From assembly GCF_026891975.1 (NCBI RefSeq), contig NZ_JAPTGB010000022.1, forward strand, positions 1 to 33,993: 33,993 nt of DNA. Reading direction: 5' to 3'. The notes beneath the pieces are model-generated. The model ran no database searches. It had not been told where the DNA came from and worked only from the letters and a program-made list of their open reading frames with translations. Each line of letters begins with the position of its first letter. The first letter of the stretch is position 1. Source of the DNA: Methanocorpusculum petauri. Lineage in GTDB: Archaea > Halobacteriota > Methanomicrobia > Methanomicrobiales > Methanocorpusculaceae. This document shows positions 6,577 to 15,678 of the stretch, in pieces. The translations under genes and the position numbers were made by a program.

Positions 6577-6619
6577 ACCCGTGCAGCCCGTCCTCCGTCG
6601 ATCCTCGAAAAAAATATTT

Positions 6620-8116
6620 TCAGATTCCCGGAATGTACGTCTTATCCTCAACAAAGTACGGAACGTACACAATCCGTGAACCCTTCACATCCAAATCATA
6701 CCGGAGCACCTGTAAGATCCCCGGCTTCTCCTCCTCGTACCGGAGGAACAAAAACTCCGACAGCTCCGTAGCCGTATTCTGATTAATAACAACCGGCTTC
6801 AGATCCACCCGCTTATCCAGCGGCAACTCCGCAAACACCGGATTCCGGATCGTCAGATCCACCTCCCACCGCTCCGCCAGATACCGGGGGATGTCTGCCG
6901 CACAAATATAATAACTCCGCTTCCCCGAAATATCCGGCAGACCCGTCTTCGTATCACCGCCCCGCAGCTTATCCGTCACCGCAAGCTCCACATCAAACTT
7001 CCAGAACGGAATGTACTCCGGCTCACTCTCCATCGCCGCCTCCGCAAGCATATCCGGCCGGGCAACATCATACGGCACCACCTTCACCTCATCACTCGTC
7101 ACATTCAGCAGCCGGTGACACTTTTTACAGACCGAAATCACCTCACCCCACGGCTGCTCCACCTCCTCACCGCAGACCGGACACAACAGAATCGTCGAAT
7201 CTCTCTTCAGAATCTCATGATCCGTCAGCTTCTTCGGAACCCGCACCGCAGGCCGGAGACTCGTAATATTCTTCATCGTCCCTGAACTCACAAACGTCCT
7301 TCCCTCCTTAAACGCCGGATACGCCGCCATCGACATCGCAATACCAAGCAGAAGCAGAATCACCTGGAACAGCTCCGACAGCGGATGGGTCCCTGCATGC
7401 AGCAGCATCGCAAGCGACGACCCGATCATAATACCGCCCGCCGCAAGAGACAGAATCATCATCCGTGATCGCGCCGTCAAATTGATCGGCGCCGTACCCC
7501 CGAGAATCTCTCCCCGCACCGCATCAAGAATCGCCGTATAGTCTCCTCCCTGATACGCATAATGGGCAATCCAGACCGGCGCATACACCAGCTCAAACAC
7601 CTTCGGCAGCAGGAATGACTTCTCCAGCGTCAGCGTATCAATCCGCTTCGCCGCCGTATCATCGATCATCTGCCGGATCGCCTCCCGGCCTCGTCTGCTT
7701 GCCTCAACCGCTGACCCTCCCGGCTCCATCGCAACAACCATCCCCGGCGTATACGCAACCTCATCACCCGGTTCAAGCCAGAGCTTCGACATGCCGTACT
7801 TTCCCGTATCACAGGCAACCTCCGTCCACACAAACTCATCATCTATCAGCTCTTTGTAGATGTTCCGTATCGTATTGCCCGTCTTCTCATCGTACTCCGA
7901 GTACCCACAGGCAACCGCCTTCCCCTGCGCAACAAACCGCCAGAACGGAATATAGATCAGATACAGCTCCGTCATCACCGCCTTGTCCGGCAGATCCGGC
8001 GCCTTGATACCCTTCGTAAACCAGTCACGGATCGTCCGGTCTGCAACGCCTTTCGTCACCTTCGGCCGGTACATCACCTCGCCGACGCGATCCTCAATCG
8101 AACGCTCAAGGCCCAT
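6620..8116 (-). CDS. Membrane protein with zinc ribbon and PFW motifs, unrecognised family
   Basis: This 498-aa protein starts at ATG 8116 behind a clear AGGAGG site. It has YIPFWRF at ~55-61, a YAPVW...Y...GEILGG segment at ~178-207, two membrane spans at ~218-240 and ~247-267, a CPVC...CKKC zinc ribbon at ~312-333, a second PFW motif (YIPFWKF, ~368-374) and YVPYFVED near the C-terminus. The soluble parts are repeated motif blocks flanking the membrane hairpin. The neighbour upstream (8106-8795) shares the PFW block and the VPLW...Y...GQVL block, and the two genes overlap by 11 nt, so they probably form a complex. I do not recognise the family. Zinc binding and a membrane location are the only inferences I would make. 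Confidence 0.8.
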   Translation of the reverse strand: MGLERSIEDRVGEVMYRPKVTKGVADRTIRDWFTKGIKAPDLPDKAVMTELYLIYIPFWRFVAQGKAVACGYSEYDEKTGNTIRNIYKELIDDEFVWTEVACDTGKYGMSKLWLEPGDEVAYTPGMVVAMEPGGSAVEASRRGREAIRQMIDDTAAKRIDTLTLEKSFLLPKVFELVYAPVWIAHYAYQGGDYTAILDAVRGEILGGTAPINLTARSRMMILSLAAGGIMIGSSLAMLLHAGTHPLSELFQVILLLLGIAMSMAAYPAFKEGRTFVSSGTMKNITSLRPAVRVPKKLTDHEILKRDSTILLCPVCGEEVEQPWGEVISVCKKCHRLLNVTSDEVKVVPYDVARPDMLAEAAMESEPEYIPFWKFDVELAVTDKLRGGDTKTGLPDISGKRSYYICAADIPRYLAERWEVDLTIRNPVFAELPLDKRVDLKPVVINQNTATELSEFLFLRYEEEKPGILQVLRYDLDVKGSRIVYVPYFVEDKTYIPGI

Positions 8117-8795
8117 GCGGCTCCTCCTTTTCCTTCATCGTAATGATACCAAGCATCTCGCTCTGATACAGGAAGATGAACAACAGAATCACCACAATCA
8201 CAAAGATCCACGGATTAAAGTAAATCGCAACAAGACTTAACAGAAACATCGGAATAAATGCTGTCAGCGCCGTCTTCTTCCAGTTCACCGGCTCCTTGAT
8301 CGGATGCCACTCCGGAAGAACCTGCCCTGAGTGTGCCTCCACCTCAATCATGTAAATGTTGTGCTTCATCTTGTAACTGATCAGCCACAGCGGCACGCCG
8401 ATCAACTCCTCGCCCCGTGCAATCCCGTGAAGCTCTGGCAGATACACGGATGAGTCCACGGTCACCGGCAAAACAACCGCATCCTCCGGCGTCTCGATAA
8501 TTTCCGCATCATGATAGTATTTCATATTTTGCAGTCCCGTCAGAAGCGTACCGCAGGCAGGCCGGTAGATCGTCTTGTCCTCGCCGCCGTCCTCACGCAG
8601 GTACCGCCAGAACGGATAGTACACCATCACAGCTTTCCCGAACCGCACCTTTTCGATCGGAACAAAAGGAATCTGATCAGAGCCGAGCCATCTGCGGACA
8701 ATACCGCGTGCGGTCTCCTCATCAATCTGCGGGGGAATCACCCGTGAACAGACCGGCCGCTCATACGATGTTGTCCCCTCTCGTGCATCTGCCAT
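8106..8795 (-). CDS. Membrane protein with PFW motif, partner of the zinc-ribbon protein
   Basis: The likely start is ATG 8795 (MADAREG); the frame extends upstream only to a TTG at 8840, with unconvincing sequence. The ~229-aa product has VYYPFWRYLRE in its N-terminal third, then GVPLWLISYK...YMIEVEAHSGQVLP, which lines up with YAPVWIAHYA...GEILGG in the downstream protein. Two hydrophobic segments near the C-terminus (ALTAFIPMFLLSLVAIYF and IFVIVVILLFIFLY) anchor it in the membrane. The stop codon overlaps the start of the downstream partner. Family unknown. Confidence 0.75.
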   Translation of the reverse strand: MADAREGTTSYERPVCSRVIPPQIDEETARGIVRRWLGSDQIPFVPIEKVRFGKAVMVYYPFWRYLREDGGEDKTIYRPACGTLLTGLQNMKYYHDAEIIETPEDAVVLPVTVDSSVYLPELHGIARGEELIGVPLWLISYKMKHNIYMIEVEAHSGQVLPEWHPIKEPVNWKKTALTAFIPMFLLSLVAIYFNPWIFVIVVILLFIFLYQSEMLGIITMKEKEEPHGP

Positions 8796-9115
8796 AGATA
8801 CGTGAATATATGCGTGTTTTGGAAGATAGATGTTTTGCAAGTGACGGGGATTTTTCCTGCCGGAAAAACAGGTACGGGTGGTGAGCAGGCAGAAGGAATG
8901 CGATTCATGGTTCCTCAGAACAAAATCACACCCGCGTACATTCCTCCAGAAAAATCATGGCCAAATAACCCCCATTATCCATGCGCCTCTCACCTTAAAT
9001 CCCGCCCAGACGGAAAATCTCTCCAAAAACACCGCATCCTTTCCTCTCAAACCCGTCGCATTTATATCTTCAATGAACATAAATATACATCAACGTCTGT
9101 AAGTTGTGATATCTG
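8796..9115. other. 320-nt divergent intergenic region
   Basis: This gap lies between the minus-strand membrane pair and the plus-strand acyl-CoA ligase operon. It holds a perfect 7-bp hairpin (TTTTTCC 8851-8857, GGAAAAA 8862-8868) and a TATA-like ATATA at 9083-9087, about 30 bp before ATG 9116, the probable operon promoter. A long plus-strand frame passes through it, but its composition is not protein-like and I do not call it a gene. Confidence 0.45.
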
Positions 9116-10609
9116 ATGCTGAATATAACCACCTTCCTCGATGCAAATGCCTGCCGCCTTGCAAAGCCGGTCTTCTTCTGCCCCGAGAGAAACACCTCCT
9201 ACACCTCATCCGACATTCTCGGAATCATCTCAGGAATTGCCCGCACCCTCAAATCCTTTGGAGTCGCCAAAGGTGACCGGGTCATCCTCTACCTCAACAG
9301 CAGCCCCGAATACCTCTTCTCCTACCTCGCCCTCTGGCGGATAGGTGCAGTCGCCGTCCCGACCAACCGCGTCTACACTCCAAGCGAACTTGCCTACATG
9401 ATTGAAAATGCCGGAGCCCGCGTCTTCATCACCGATGCAGACGGCGCCGTCGCCGCAAAAGATCTCAATGTTACCGTGTACGTCCCGGAAAACATTGAGG
9501 AGCTTCGCACCTCTCCGGTACTTCTTCCCGAACCGACCACTGCCGACGACCTCTGCCAACTCCAGTACACCTCCGGCACAACCGGAAAACCCAAAGGCGC
9601 CATGCTCACCCACGGCAACTGGCTTGCCGCAATTCACAACGAGTGTGACGTCCTTACTCTCAAACAGGACGATACCTATCTCGGCATCTACCCGATGGGA
9701 CACGTCGGCCTCTCGTGGGGAATCGCCGCCATGCGGGCGGGAGCCTGCTACATCATGATGGAACGCTACGACCCGGACAAATATCTTGCACTCTGCAGGG
9801 AACACCGTGTCACGGTACTTTCCGGCATGCCGCCGGTCATCCATTCACTTGTGGAAGCCCCTGCCGGAACCGAAGAAATGGTCGCCACCGTCCGCGAGAT
9901 CATCTCCGGCGGCGGCCCCCTTCATCATGAAATCTGGAAAAATTTCCACCATCGCTACAACATCCCGATCATCAACGCCTACGGTCTTTCGGAAACCGTT
10001 GTGATCGGTACCGGCACCGTTATCCGGCCTGAAGACTACGCATCCGCCGACCGGTTCCAGAGTGTGGGACATCCGGTCTGCTTCTCCGAAGTAAAGATCG
10101 TTGACGAGGCGGACGCATCCCGTGAACTCCCGCCTGAAACTCCGGGCGAGATCGCCCTCAGAGGCCCTGCGGTTGCCAAAGGATACTGGAACATGCCGGA
10201 GGAAACCGCTCAGGCATTTCTCCCGGACGGCTGGTTCCTCACCGGCGACGTCGGCTATCTCGATAAAGATCACCGCCTCTGCTTAACCGACCGCAAAAAG
10301 GACATGATCGTCATGTCCGGCTGGAAAATTTATCCGACCGAGGTTGAAGAGGCCCTCCTCAAATACCCGGACATTGCAGAAGTTGCAGTCTTCGGTATCC
10401 CGCATCCGCACCGGGGAGAAATTCCCGTTGCCGCTGTCGTCTGGCGGGCGGGCCGGGACGGCTCGGACAGAGAAGCCGGACTCCTTGCATTTGCCAGGGA
10501 GCATCTGGCAGGATACAAAGTTCCCCGAAAACTTTACACGGTGGATGCCCTTCCCCGCGTAAACGGATGGAAGCTCCTCAGGCGTGAGCTTCGTGAAACA
10601 TTCGCCTGA
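9116..10609 (+). CDS. Acyl-CoA synthetase (AMP-forming), class I adenylate-forming enzyme
   Basis: The 497-aa product activates a carboxylic acid with ATP and CoA through an acyl-adenylate. It shows the P-loop-like motif YTSGTTGKPKGAMLTHGN (~150-167), AYGLSETVV (A5-type), GWFLTGDVGYLD, the hinge region DRKKDMIVMSGWKIYP, and VNGWKLLRREL near the C-terminus with the catalytic Lys kept although the usual GK is WK. Length fits the medium/long-chain ligase group. The substrate cannot be told from the sequence. It starts behind a TATA box at near-leaderless distance and is the first gene of a cluster with an ECF transporter (24-nt gap), so the acid it activates may relate to the imported compound, though this is speculative. 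Confidence 0.88.
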   Translation: MLNITTFLDANACRLAKPVFFCPERNTSYTSSDILGIISGIARTLKSFGVAKGDRVILYLNSSPEYLFSYLALWRIGAVAVPTNRVYTPSELAYMIENAGARVFITDADGAVAAKDLNVTVYVPENIEELRTSPVLLPEPTTADDLCQLQYTSGTTGKPKGAMLTHGNWLAAIHNECDVLTLKQDDTYLGIYPMGHVGLSWGIAAMRAGACYIMMERYDPDKYLALCREHRVTVLSGMPPVIHSLVEAPAGTEEMVATVREIISGGGPLHHEIWKNFHHRYNIPIINAYGLSETVVIGTGTVIRPEDYASADRFQSVGHPVCFSEVKIVDEADASRELPPETPGEIALRGPAVAKGYWNMPEETAQAFLPDGWFLTGDVGYLDKDHRLCLTDRKKDMIVMSGWKIYPTEVEEALLKYPDIAEVAVFGIPHPHRGEIPVAAVVWRAGRDGSDREAGLLAFAREHLAGYKVPRKLYTVDALPRVNGWKLLRRELRETFA

Positions 10610-10633
10610 ATATCAATACGGAAGTCATCAATC

Positions 10634-12586
10634 ATGAAATCACGCGATATTGCCCTGGTAGGCATACTGCTTGCCGCAGGGGCAATCGCCCGGTACATCT
10701 CGCTCTTTGTGCCGGGAGCAATCGTTGCAAACCTAACGATTGCATTCTACTGTCTTGCGATCATCCTCGTCGTCCCGAAGTTCCGGGAGGCTATTGGTAT
10801 CGGTCTTGTGGCCGGTATCATCTGTGCGGTCTTCTCACACTCCATCTTCCCCCTGGGAAATCTCATCTCCGAACCCATCGGTGCGGTCGTGTGCCTTGCG
10901 GTCTATAAACTGATCAAAGATCACACGCGGCTTGCTCCGGCAGTAGCGACTGCTGTCGCAACTCCTGCGAGCGGTTTTTCCTTCATCGGAATTACCTGCT
11001 GTGTGATGCTTGCAACCTCGCCCGACGCAACAGTTGGTACTGTTGTCGCATTCGCCATTGCCATGGTTCCGATCGTTGCAAGTGCCGTGATTGTGAACAC
11101 CATCATCGCCCAGATAGTTGCAATGCCGGCAACCACCGTCATGCAGAAGACCCGCAGCATGACCAAGGCAGAGCACACCGGCCCCGCCCCTGCGGACACG
11201 CCGATCGTTCTCGATCACGTCGGCTTCACCTATCAGGCGGCCGGCACCCCGTCGCTTGACGACGTCTCCCTTACCATCAGGGAAGGCGAGTTCATCGTCA
11301 TCAGCGGCCCGTCCGGCGCCGGAAAGACCACGCTCGCCCGTGCCCTCTCCGGAGTTCTCGTCCATGCCTACGGCGGCGACCTGACCGGCTCAATCTCCAT
11401 CGCCGGAAAGTATGCCGACGAGTATGAAGACGTAACCGAACTCTCTCGGCAGGTCGGCATGGTCTTCGACGATGCCGACGCCCAGCTGATCTTCACGACC
11501 GTTGAAGAAGAGATTCTCACCGGTCTTGAGACCCGCGGTCTCTCTGCGGACGAGGTTGCGAAAAAACTCGACGAAATCTACAAGATCACCTGCACCGGTC
11601 ATCTCAAAGACCGTGCGCCGCACGCTCTTTCCGGAGGACAGAAACAGCGCGTTGCCATGGCCGCCGCCCTCTCCCGCGAAACGCCGATCCTTATTCTGGA
11701 CGAGGCAACCTCCGAGCTTGACAAAAACGCCCGCCGTCAGGTGTACATGCTGCTCAAAGGTCTTACCGACCGCGGTCACATTGTTGTTCTCGTTGAACAC
11801 ATGACCGATGAAACCCTCGGCTATGCGACCCGCATGATCCGGCTGGAGAACGGTAAAATCGTGTACGACGGTGAACCGGTTGCAGAAAATTTCACCTGCC
11901 AGGAGATTCCGAAGACCTCTGCACCCGGAGAAATAATTCTTGAGGCTGTTCATCTGACCCATCGTTTCGGTGAGGTTCTTGCGCTGGATGATGTCTCACT
12001 TACCTTCGCAAAAGGAGAGATTGTTGCCATTCTCGGTGAGAACGGTTCCGGCAAGACGACACTGGTCAAGCATCTCAACGGCCTGCTTCGTCCTGACAGC
12101 GGGAATGTTATCCTGAACGGTGAGGACATCACCGGAAAGTCCGTCTCAGGAATTGCCAAGACGGTGGGGCTTGTGTTCCAGAACCCGGACACGATGCTGT
12201 TTGAGAACACCTGTGAGCGGGAGATTCTCTTCGGTCTGAAAAATGTCGGCAACCCGGACCCCGCCGCAGCGCTTGCAGCGCTTGCGGCGGTCGGACTTGG
12301 CGGCAAAGCGAATGTCAACCCCCGTCATCTCAGCCGCGGCGAACGTCAGCGGCTGGCGCTTGCGTGTGTGCTTGCCATGGATCAGCAGATCGTCATCATG
12401 GACGAGCCGACCACCGGCCTTGACATGCAGGAGTCGTATGAGATCATGCAGGTACTGACCGGCATGCGCAACGCTGGGAAGACCATTCTGATGGTCACCC
12501 ACAATCCGGTACTCGCCGAGAAGTTCTCGGACAGAATTGTCGAGATGGAAACAGGTCGTGTGACCGCCGTCCGCGGAGGTGCGTGA
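10634..12586 (+). CDS. ECF transporter: S-component-like membrane domain fused to two ATPase domains
   Basis: The 650-aa protein joins three parts that are usually separate. Residues 1-170 are a multi-span membrane domain resembling a small ECF substrate-binding (S) component. Residues ~190-415 form the first ABC ATPase: Walker A GPSGAGKTT, signature LSGGQKQR, Walker B LILDEATSELD, H-loop VEH. Residues ~435-650 form the second: GENGSGKTT, LSRGERQR, VIMDEPTTGLD, VTH. The Q-loop of the first ATPase reads VFDDAD where VFQNPD is expected, while the second keeps VFQNPD, so the two sites may differ in activity. Start ATG 10634 follows GGAAGT. EcfT is encoded directly downstream, giving a full importer in two polypeptides. 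Substrate is probably a vitamin, amino acid or metal-like micronutrient, not determinable here. Confidence 0.85.
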   Translation: MKSRDIALVGILLAAGAIARYISLFVPGAIVANLTIAFYCLAIILVVPKFREAIGIGLVAGIICAVFSHSIFPLGNLISEPIGAVVCLAVYKLIKDHTRLAPAVATAVATPASGFSFIGITCCVMLATSPDATVGTVVAFAIAMVPIVASAVIVNTIIAQIVAMPATTVMQKTRSMTKAEHTGPAPADTPIVLDHVGFTYQAAGTPSLDDVSLTIREGEFIVISGPSGAGKTTLARALSGVLVHAYGGDLTGSISIAGKYADEYEDVTELSRQVGMVFDDADAQLIFTTVEEEILTGLETRGLSADEVAKKLDEIYKITCTGHLKDRAPHALSGGQKQRVAMAAALSRETPILILDEATSELDKNARRQVYMLLKGLTDRGHIVVLVEHMTDETLGYATRMIRLENGKIVYDGEPVAENFTCQEIPKTSAPGEIILEAVHLTHRFGEVLALDDVSLTFAKGEIVAILGENGSGKTTLVKHLNGLLRPDSGNVILNGEDITGKSVSGIAKTVGLVFQNPDTMLFENTCEREILFGLKNVGNPDPAAALAALAAVGLGGKANVNPRHLSRGERQRLALACVLAMDQQIVIMDEPTTGLDMQESYEIMQVLTGMRNAGKTILMVTHNPVLAEKFSDRIVEMETGRVTAVRGGA

Positions 12587-12587
12587 A

Positions 12588-13352
12588 ATGGAAGACATAA
12601 TGCAGTATATCCCGGGTGACCGGTTCGTTCACCGTCTCTCTCCGATGACCAAGATCATCTTCGCGGTCGGCATGATGTTTGCCGCGATCTTCACGACGAA
12701 TCTTGCAATCCTTGCGGGACTGATTGCGATCGTTTTGATCGTCGCCGCCGCCGGTGGACTCTTCCGGGTTCTTCTCCGTCAGGTGCCGCTCTTAATCATC
12801 CTCGGTCTTGCACTTGTTGTCCTGACGATTCTGACGAACGCCACGGGAGATGTTCTCTTCTATCTGCTGCCGAACGATCTTCTGCCGGTAACGACCGGTG
12901 CAATTCTGTTCGCGGTTCAGATGGCGCTGCGGTTTGCGGTTCTCATCTTCGCGTTCCAGCTGCTGGTCATCTCGACCCAGCCGCGGTATCTGGTGAATGC
13001 CCTTTACACGCTGCGGGTCCCGGGCGATTATGCGCTGATGTTCCTGATTGCCATCCGGTTCATCCCGACACTTCAGCGGGAAGGCGCCCGGATCAACGAG
13101 GCACAGCTCTCCCGCGGATACTTCCCCGGCGGCGGTGTGATCGGCAAGGTCAAACAGCTCGGGCCCGTGATGCTTCCGCTGATGCTGAACTCGCTTGCCA
13201 AGGCCGACACTCTTGGTCTTACGATCGATATGCGGGGTTACCGTCTGGCGTCCGAGTACCGGAGGAAGCTGACGTACCATGCCGCGGATGCAGGACTGAT
13301 CCTTCTTGTGGTCCTCATTCTTGCAGGGGTTGCGGCGATAACCCTCCTCTGA
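12588..13352 (+). CDS. ecfT: ECF transporter transmembrane coupling protein EcfT
   Basis: I choose ATG 12588, which lies 7 nt after a perfect GGAGGT; the frame extends to a GTG at 12579 that overlaps that site. The ~254-aa membrane protein has about five to six hydrophobic spans and the two coupling-helix motifs of EcfT: AQLSRG (~189-194) and DMRGY (~226-230). These contact the paired ATPase domains, here both in the preceding fusion protein. It overlaps nothing but starts one base after the previous stop codon, so translation is coupled. Confidence 0.88.
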   Translation: MEDIMQYIPGDRFVHRLSPMTKIIFAVGMMFAAIFTTNLAILAGLIAIVLIVAAAGGLFRVLLRQVPLLIILGLALVVLTILTNATGDVLFYLLPNDLLPVTTGAILFAVQMALRFAVLIFAFQLLVISTQPRYLVNALYTLRVPGDYALMFLIAIRFIPTLQREGARINEAQLSRGYFPGGGVIGKVKQLGPVMLPLMLNSLAKADTLGLTIDMRGYRLASEYRRKLTYHAADAGLILLVVLILAGVAAITLL

Positions 13353-13359
13353 TTTTTTT

Positions 13360-13791
13360 ATGATTCGTTTGTTTGTTCCGGAGGATACCGAAAGTGTGAT
13401 GGACATCTGGTTCTCCGCCAGTCTTCTTGCCCATGACTTCATCCCTGCTTCCTACTGGAAGGAGCAGTCCGGAGTCGTGCGGGATCAGTATCTGCCGCTG
13501 TCCGTGACGTACGTTTTCGTGGAGGAGGATCGCGTCTGCGGTTTTCTCAGCATTCTTAACGGGAGTACGATTGGTGCACTGTTTGTTGCACCTGACTGCC
13601 AGGGCCGGGGAATCGGTTCGGCACTGCTTGGTCATGTGCAGGAGGCCGCGGAAGTTCTCACGCTCTGTGTGTACGTGGAAAATTCTGCGGCACGAATGTT
13701 TTATGAAAAACGGGGTTTTGTACTTCTGTCCCGCCGTGAGACAGAGACCGGACATGATGAGTATGTGATGCGGTGGGTTGCAGAATCCTGA
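13360..13791 (+). CDS. GNAT-family N-acetyltransferase
   Basis: The 143-aa product has the acetyl-CoA loop CQGRGIGSALLGHV (~84-97, the Q/RxxGxG/A motif) and a C-terminal YVENSAARMFYEKRGF, the standard GNAT ending. It begins 7 nt after ecfT and is probably the last gene of the operon. GNAT enzymes move acetyl groups onto amines of small molecules or proteins; the substrate cannot be named. Confidence 0.85.
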   Translation: MIRLFVPEDTESVMDIWFSASLLAHDFIPASYWKEQSGVVRDQYLPLSVTYVFVEEDRVCGFLSILNGSTIGALFVAPDCQGRGIGSALLGHVQEAAEVLTLCVYVENSAARMFYEKRGFVLLSRRETETGHDEYVMRWVAES

Positions 13792-13808
13792 TGAATGGTT
13801 TCACTATT

Positions 13809-13856
13809 GGATATTATATCCTACTTGGGTAGTTGATAGGACAGTAGTATTAAATG
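13809..13856 (+). promoter_or_regulatory. Palindrome and TATA box before the radical SAM gene
   Basis: A perfect 13-nt palindrome GGATATTATATCC lies at 13809-13821. A TATA-like GTATTAAATG at about 13847-13856 is centred some 28 bp before ATG 13879, fitting a leaderless-type promoter. The palindrome would be an upstream operator or activator site; this is inference. Confidence 0.35.
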
Positions 13857-13878
13857 AGAGCGGAGTGGATAATTATTA

Positions 13879-14985
13879 ATGATAATTCGGGCAAAAAATA
13901 AGGAATTATTTCAACACTCCGGACTGACAAATATACAACAGGAGAATCAGGCGCAAAATGAAGCTGAATCTGAGTCTGGACAGCCCATATTGAAATCCTA
14001 CCCAAGAAGGATTGTATGTGAATTAACGAATGCATGCAACCTCTCGTGTATCATGTGCGGCAGAAATGCGGCTGAATTTCATCCAACCCGGTTCAAGTTG
14101 GAATGGCTGCAGAAATTGTCGCCTCTATTTTCCCATTCTGAAGAAATAACTCTGATGGGCTGGGGGGAACCTACCATCCATCCGGACTTCACTGAGATAT
14201 TGAAATATGTGGATCAGTTTCCATTAAAGAAATACTTCTGTACAAACGGAATGAAACTTGATGAGCTGACGGATGCAATTTTTACGTATCATGTGGATAT
14301 CATTGCAGTGAGTCTTGACGGCTCCACTTCGGAGATGAATGATCGGATTCGCAAGGGTGGAAGTTTCCAAAAGATCACTGAATCCCTGAGAAGTATCATC
14401 TCTATCCGCAATACTCGCGGCCTTACTGCTCCGTACATCAATTTTGTGTTCACTGCAATGAAGGATAATTATCACCAGATTCCGGAGATGATTGACCTCG
14501 CGGCAGATATTGGTCTTGATGAAGTAAAGGTCGTCTATTTCACCTCGTTCAGAAGTGATCTTGACTCTCAGACACTCTTCAATATGCAGGATGATGTTCG
14601 GGCCGTATTTGAACAAGCTGCTGAAAAAGCTGATTCCTATGATATCAAATTAAAACTTCCCTACATTCAGGGTGAAGATCCGGCTGAGTCAGAACCTCAC
14701 AGGCCCTGCTATGTTGGATGGCGCGATTTATTTATTGGATCGGACGGGTACATCCGCCCATGCATGTCAACACCTCTGAAATTTCTGCATATTGATGAGA
14801 TGAGCACGTTTGATGATCTGTGGAATCATCCCTTGTATCAGTCATTTCGTACGACGGTCAATGACTCTGAAGCCATGCCTGCATCATGTAAAACCTGTTA
14901 TCAGTCGTCCGTTGCCAACTGGAATCTACCGCGATCCTTTATCCAGCATGGATTAACGTTCGGGCCTGAGTGGGAGGATGAATAG
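13879..14985 (+). CDS. Radical SAM protein with SPASM-like C-terminus
   Basis: The 368-aa protein has CNLSCIMC at residues 53-60, the CX3CX2C motif that binds the [4Fe-4S] cluster used to cleave S-adenosylmethionine, followed by MGWGEPTIHP (GGE-like motif) and an AVSLDG strand. The C-terminal third carries CYVGW, GYIRPCMSTP and SCKTCYQSS, the cysteine pattern of a SPASM domain that holds auxiliary clusters. Such enzymes modify peptides, sugars or cofactors. No precursor peptide is evident nearby. Composition is AT-richer than the upstream operon, as in the FkbM gene further on, so the region may be acquired; a shared role in surface glycan or peptide modification is possible but unproven. Confidence 0.85.
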   Translation: MIIRAKNKELFQHSGLTNIQQENQAQNEAESESGQPILKSYPRRIVCELTNACNLSCIMCGRNAAEFHPTRFKLEWLQKLSPLFSHSEEITLMGWGEPTIHPDFTEILKYVDQFPLKKYFCTNGMKLDELTDAIFTYHVDIIAVSLDGSTSEMNDRIRKGGSFQKITESLRSIISIRNTRGLTAPYINFVFTAMKDNYHQIPEMIDLAADIGLDEVKVVYFTSFRSDLDSQTLFNMQDDVRAVFEQAAEKADSYDIKLKLPYIQGEDPAESEPHRPCYVGWRDLFIGSDGYIRPCMSTPLKFLHIDEMSTFDDLWNHPLYQSFRTTVNDSEAMPASCKTCYQSSVANWNLPRSFIQHGLTFGPEWEDE

Positions 14986-15045
14986 GTATCCAATCAACCA
15001 TAAAACTCCGTTCACGTGAGAGGGTGGACATGCGTCTGTTTGACG

Positions 15046-15088
15046 ATGTGAGATTTTGTTCCGCTTTAAGCGGAACAAAACCTCACAT
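15046..15088. terminator. Long near-perfect inverted repeat between convergent genes
   Basis: Arms 15046-15066 and 15068-15088 pair over 21 bp with one mismatch; the inner 13 bp (TTTTGTTCCGCTT against AAGCGGAACAAAA) are perfect around a single central T. It lies between the radical SAM gene and the truncated metE copy, which point toward it. It could terminate both transcripts. Its length also fits the end of a mobile element or a regulatory hairpin. Confidence 0.5.
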
Positions 15089-15106
15089 TAGAATTGATGT
15101 GATGTT

Positions 15107-15623
15107 TTACAACTCCGCTCTGACATTCCTCGCTGCCTCGCACATATTCGCGAGCTTTGCAAACGCAACCTCCGGCGTGTGCATCCGAAGACCGCAGTCG
15201 GGATCGATCAGAATATTTTCCTCCCCGAACACCTCCACACAGGATCGGATCCGCTTTTCGATCTCTTTCACCGACTCCACCTCCGGATCGGAACTTTTCA
15301 CACAACCGCAGCCGATCTTTTTGTTACGCAGATCATGCCGTGAGATGTCGGAGAGGTTGTCGGGGCTTACCGAGTACTCGAAATCGATCACATCCACCGG
15401 CAGTCGTGTCCATTCCGACGCAATCGTGTCCAGCCTGCCGCAGGTGTGAATGCACGACGGTGTTTCAATATCCCTGAAGATGATCTTCAGTGCTTCCCTT
15501 GCCGTTTCAATATCCATCGCGCCGGTGGAAAGAATCGGCTCGTCCACCTGAATCATATACACCCCGCTCGCTGCAAGAAATTTTGCCTCCGAGTGAAGTG
15601 CTGCCGCAAGATCCAGCACCTGT
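15107..15623 (-). pseudogene. Truncated copy of the metE gene, 3' part only
   Basis: This segment is about 98% identical to the 3' part of the full gene at 17025-17918 and encodes residues ~128-297 of it. Identity begins at the stop codon and ends abruptly near 15623. The zinc ligands are present but the N-terminal 127 residues are absent, and only a GTG in the middle of a former coding sequence could start it, so it is almost surely not functional. Differences cluster near its two ends, with a central run of about 320 identical bases, suggesting recent duplication or gene conversion. Confidence 0.85.
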
Positions 15624-15678
15624 TCATTGTGCTACGCAATATTTTTTGATAATTTTTATTTAGAATATTTTATGCTGT

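Noticed and set aside
8802..9116. Plus-strand frame across the 8796-9115 gap
   Set aside because: Low-complexity, no start signal, and it overlaps both the promoter and the N-terminal DNA of the divergent gene.
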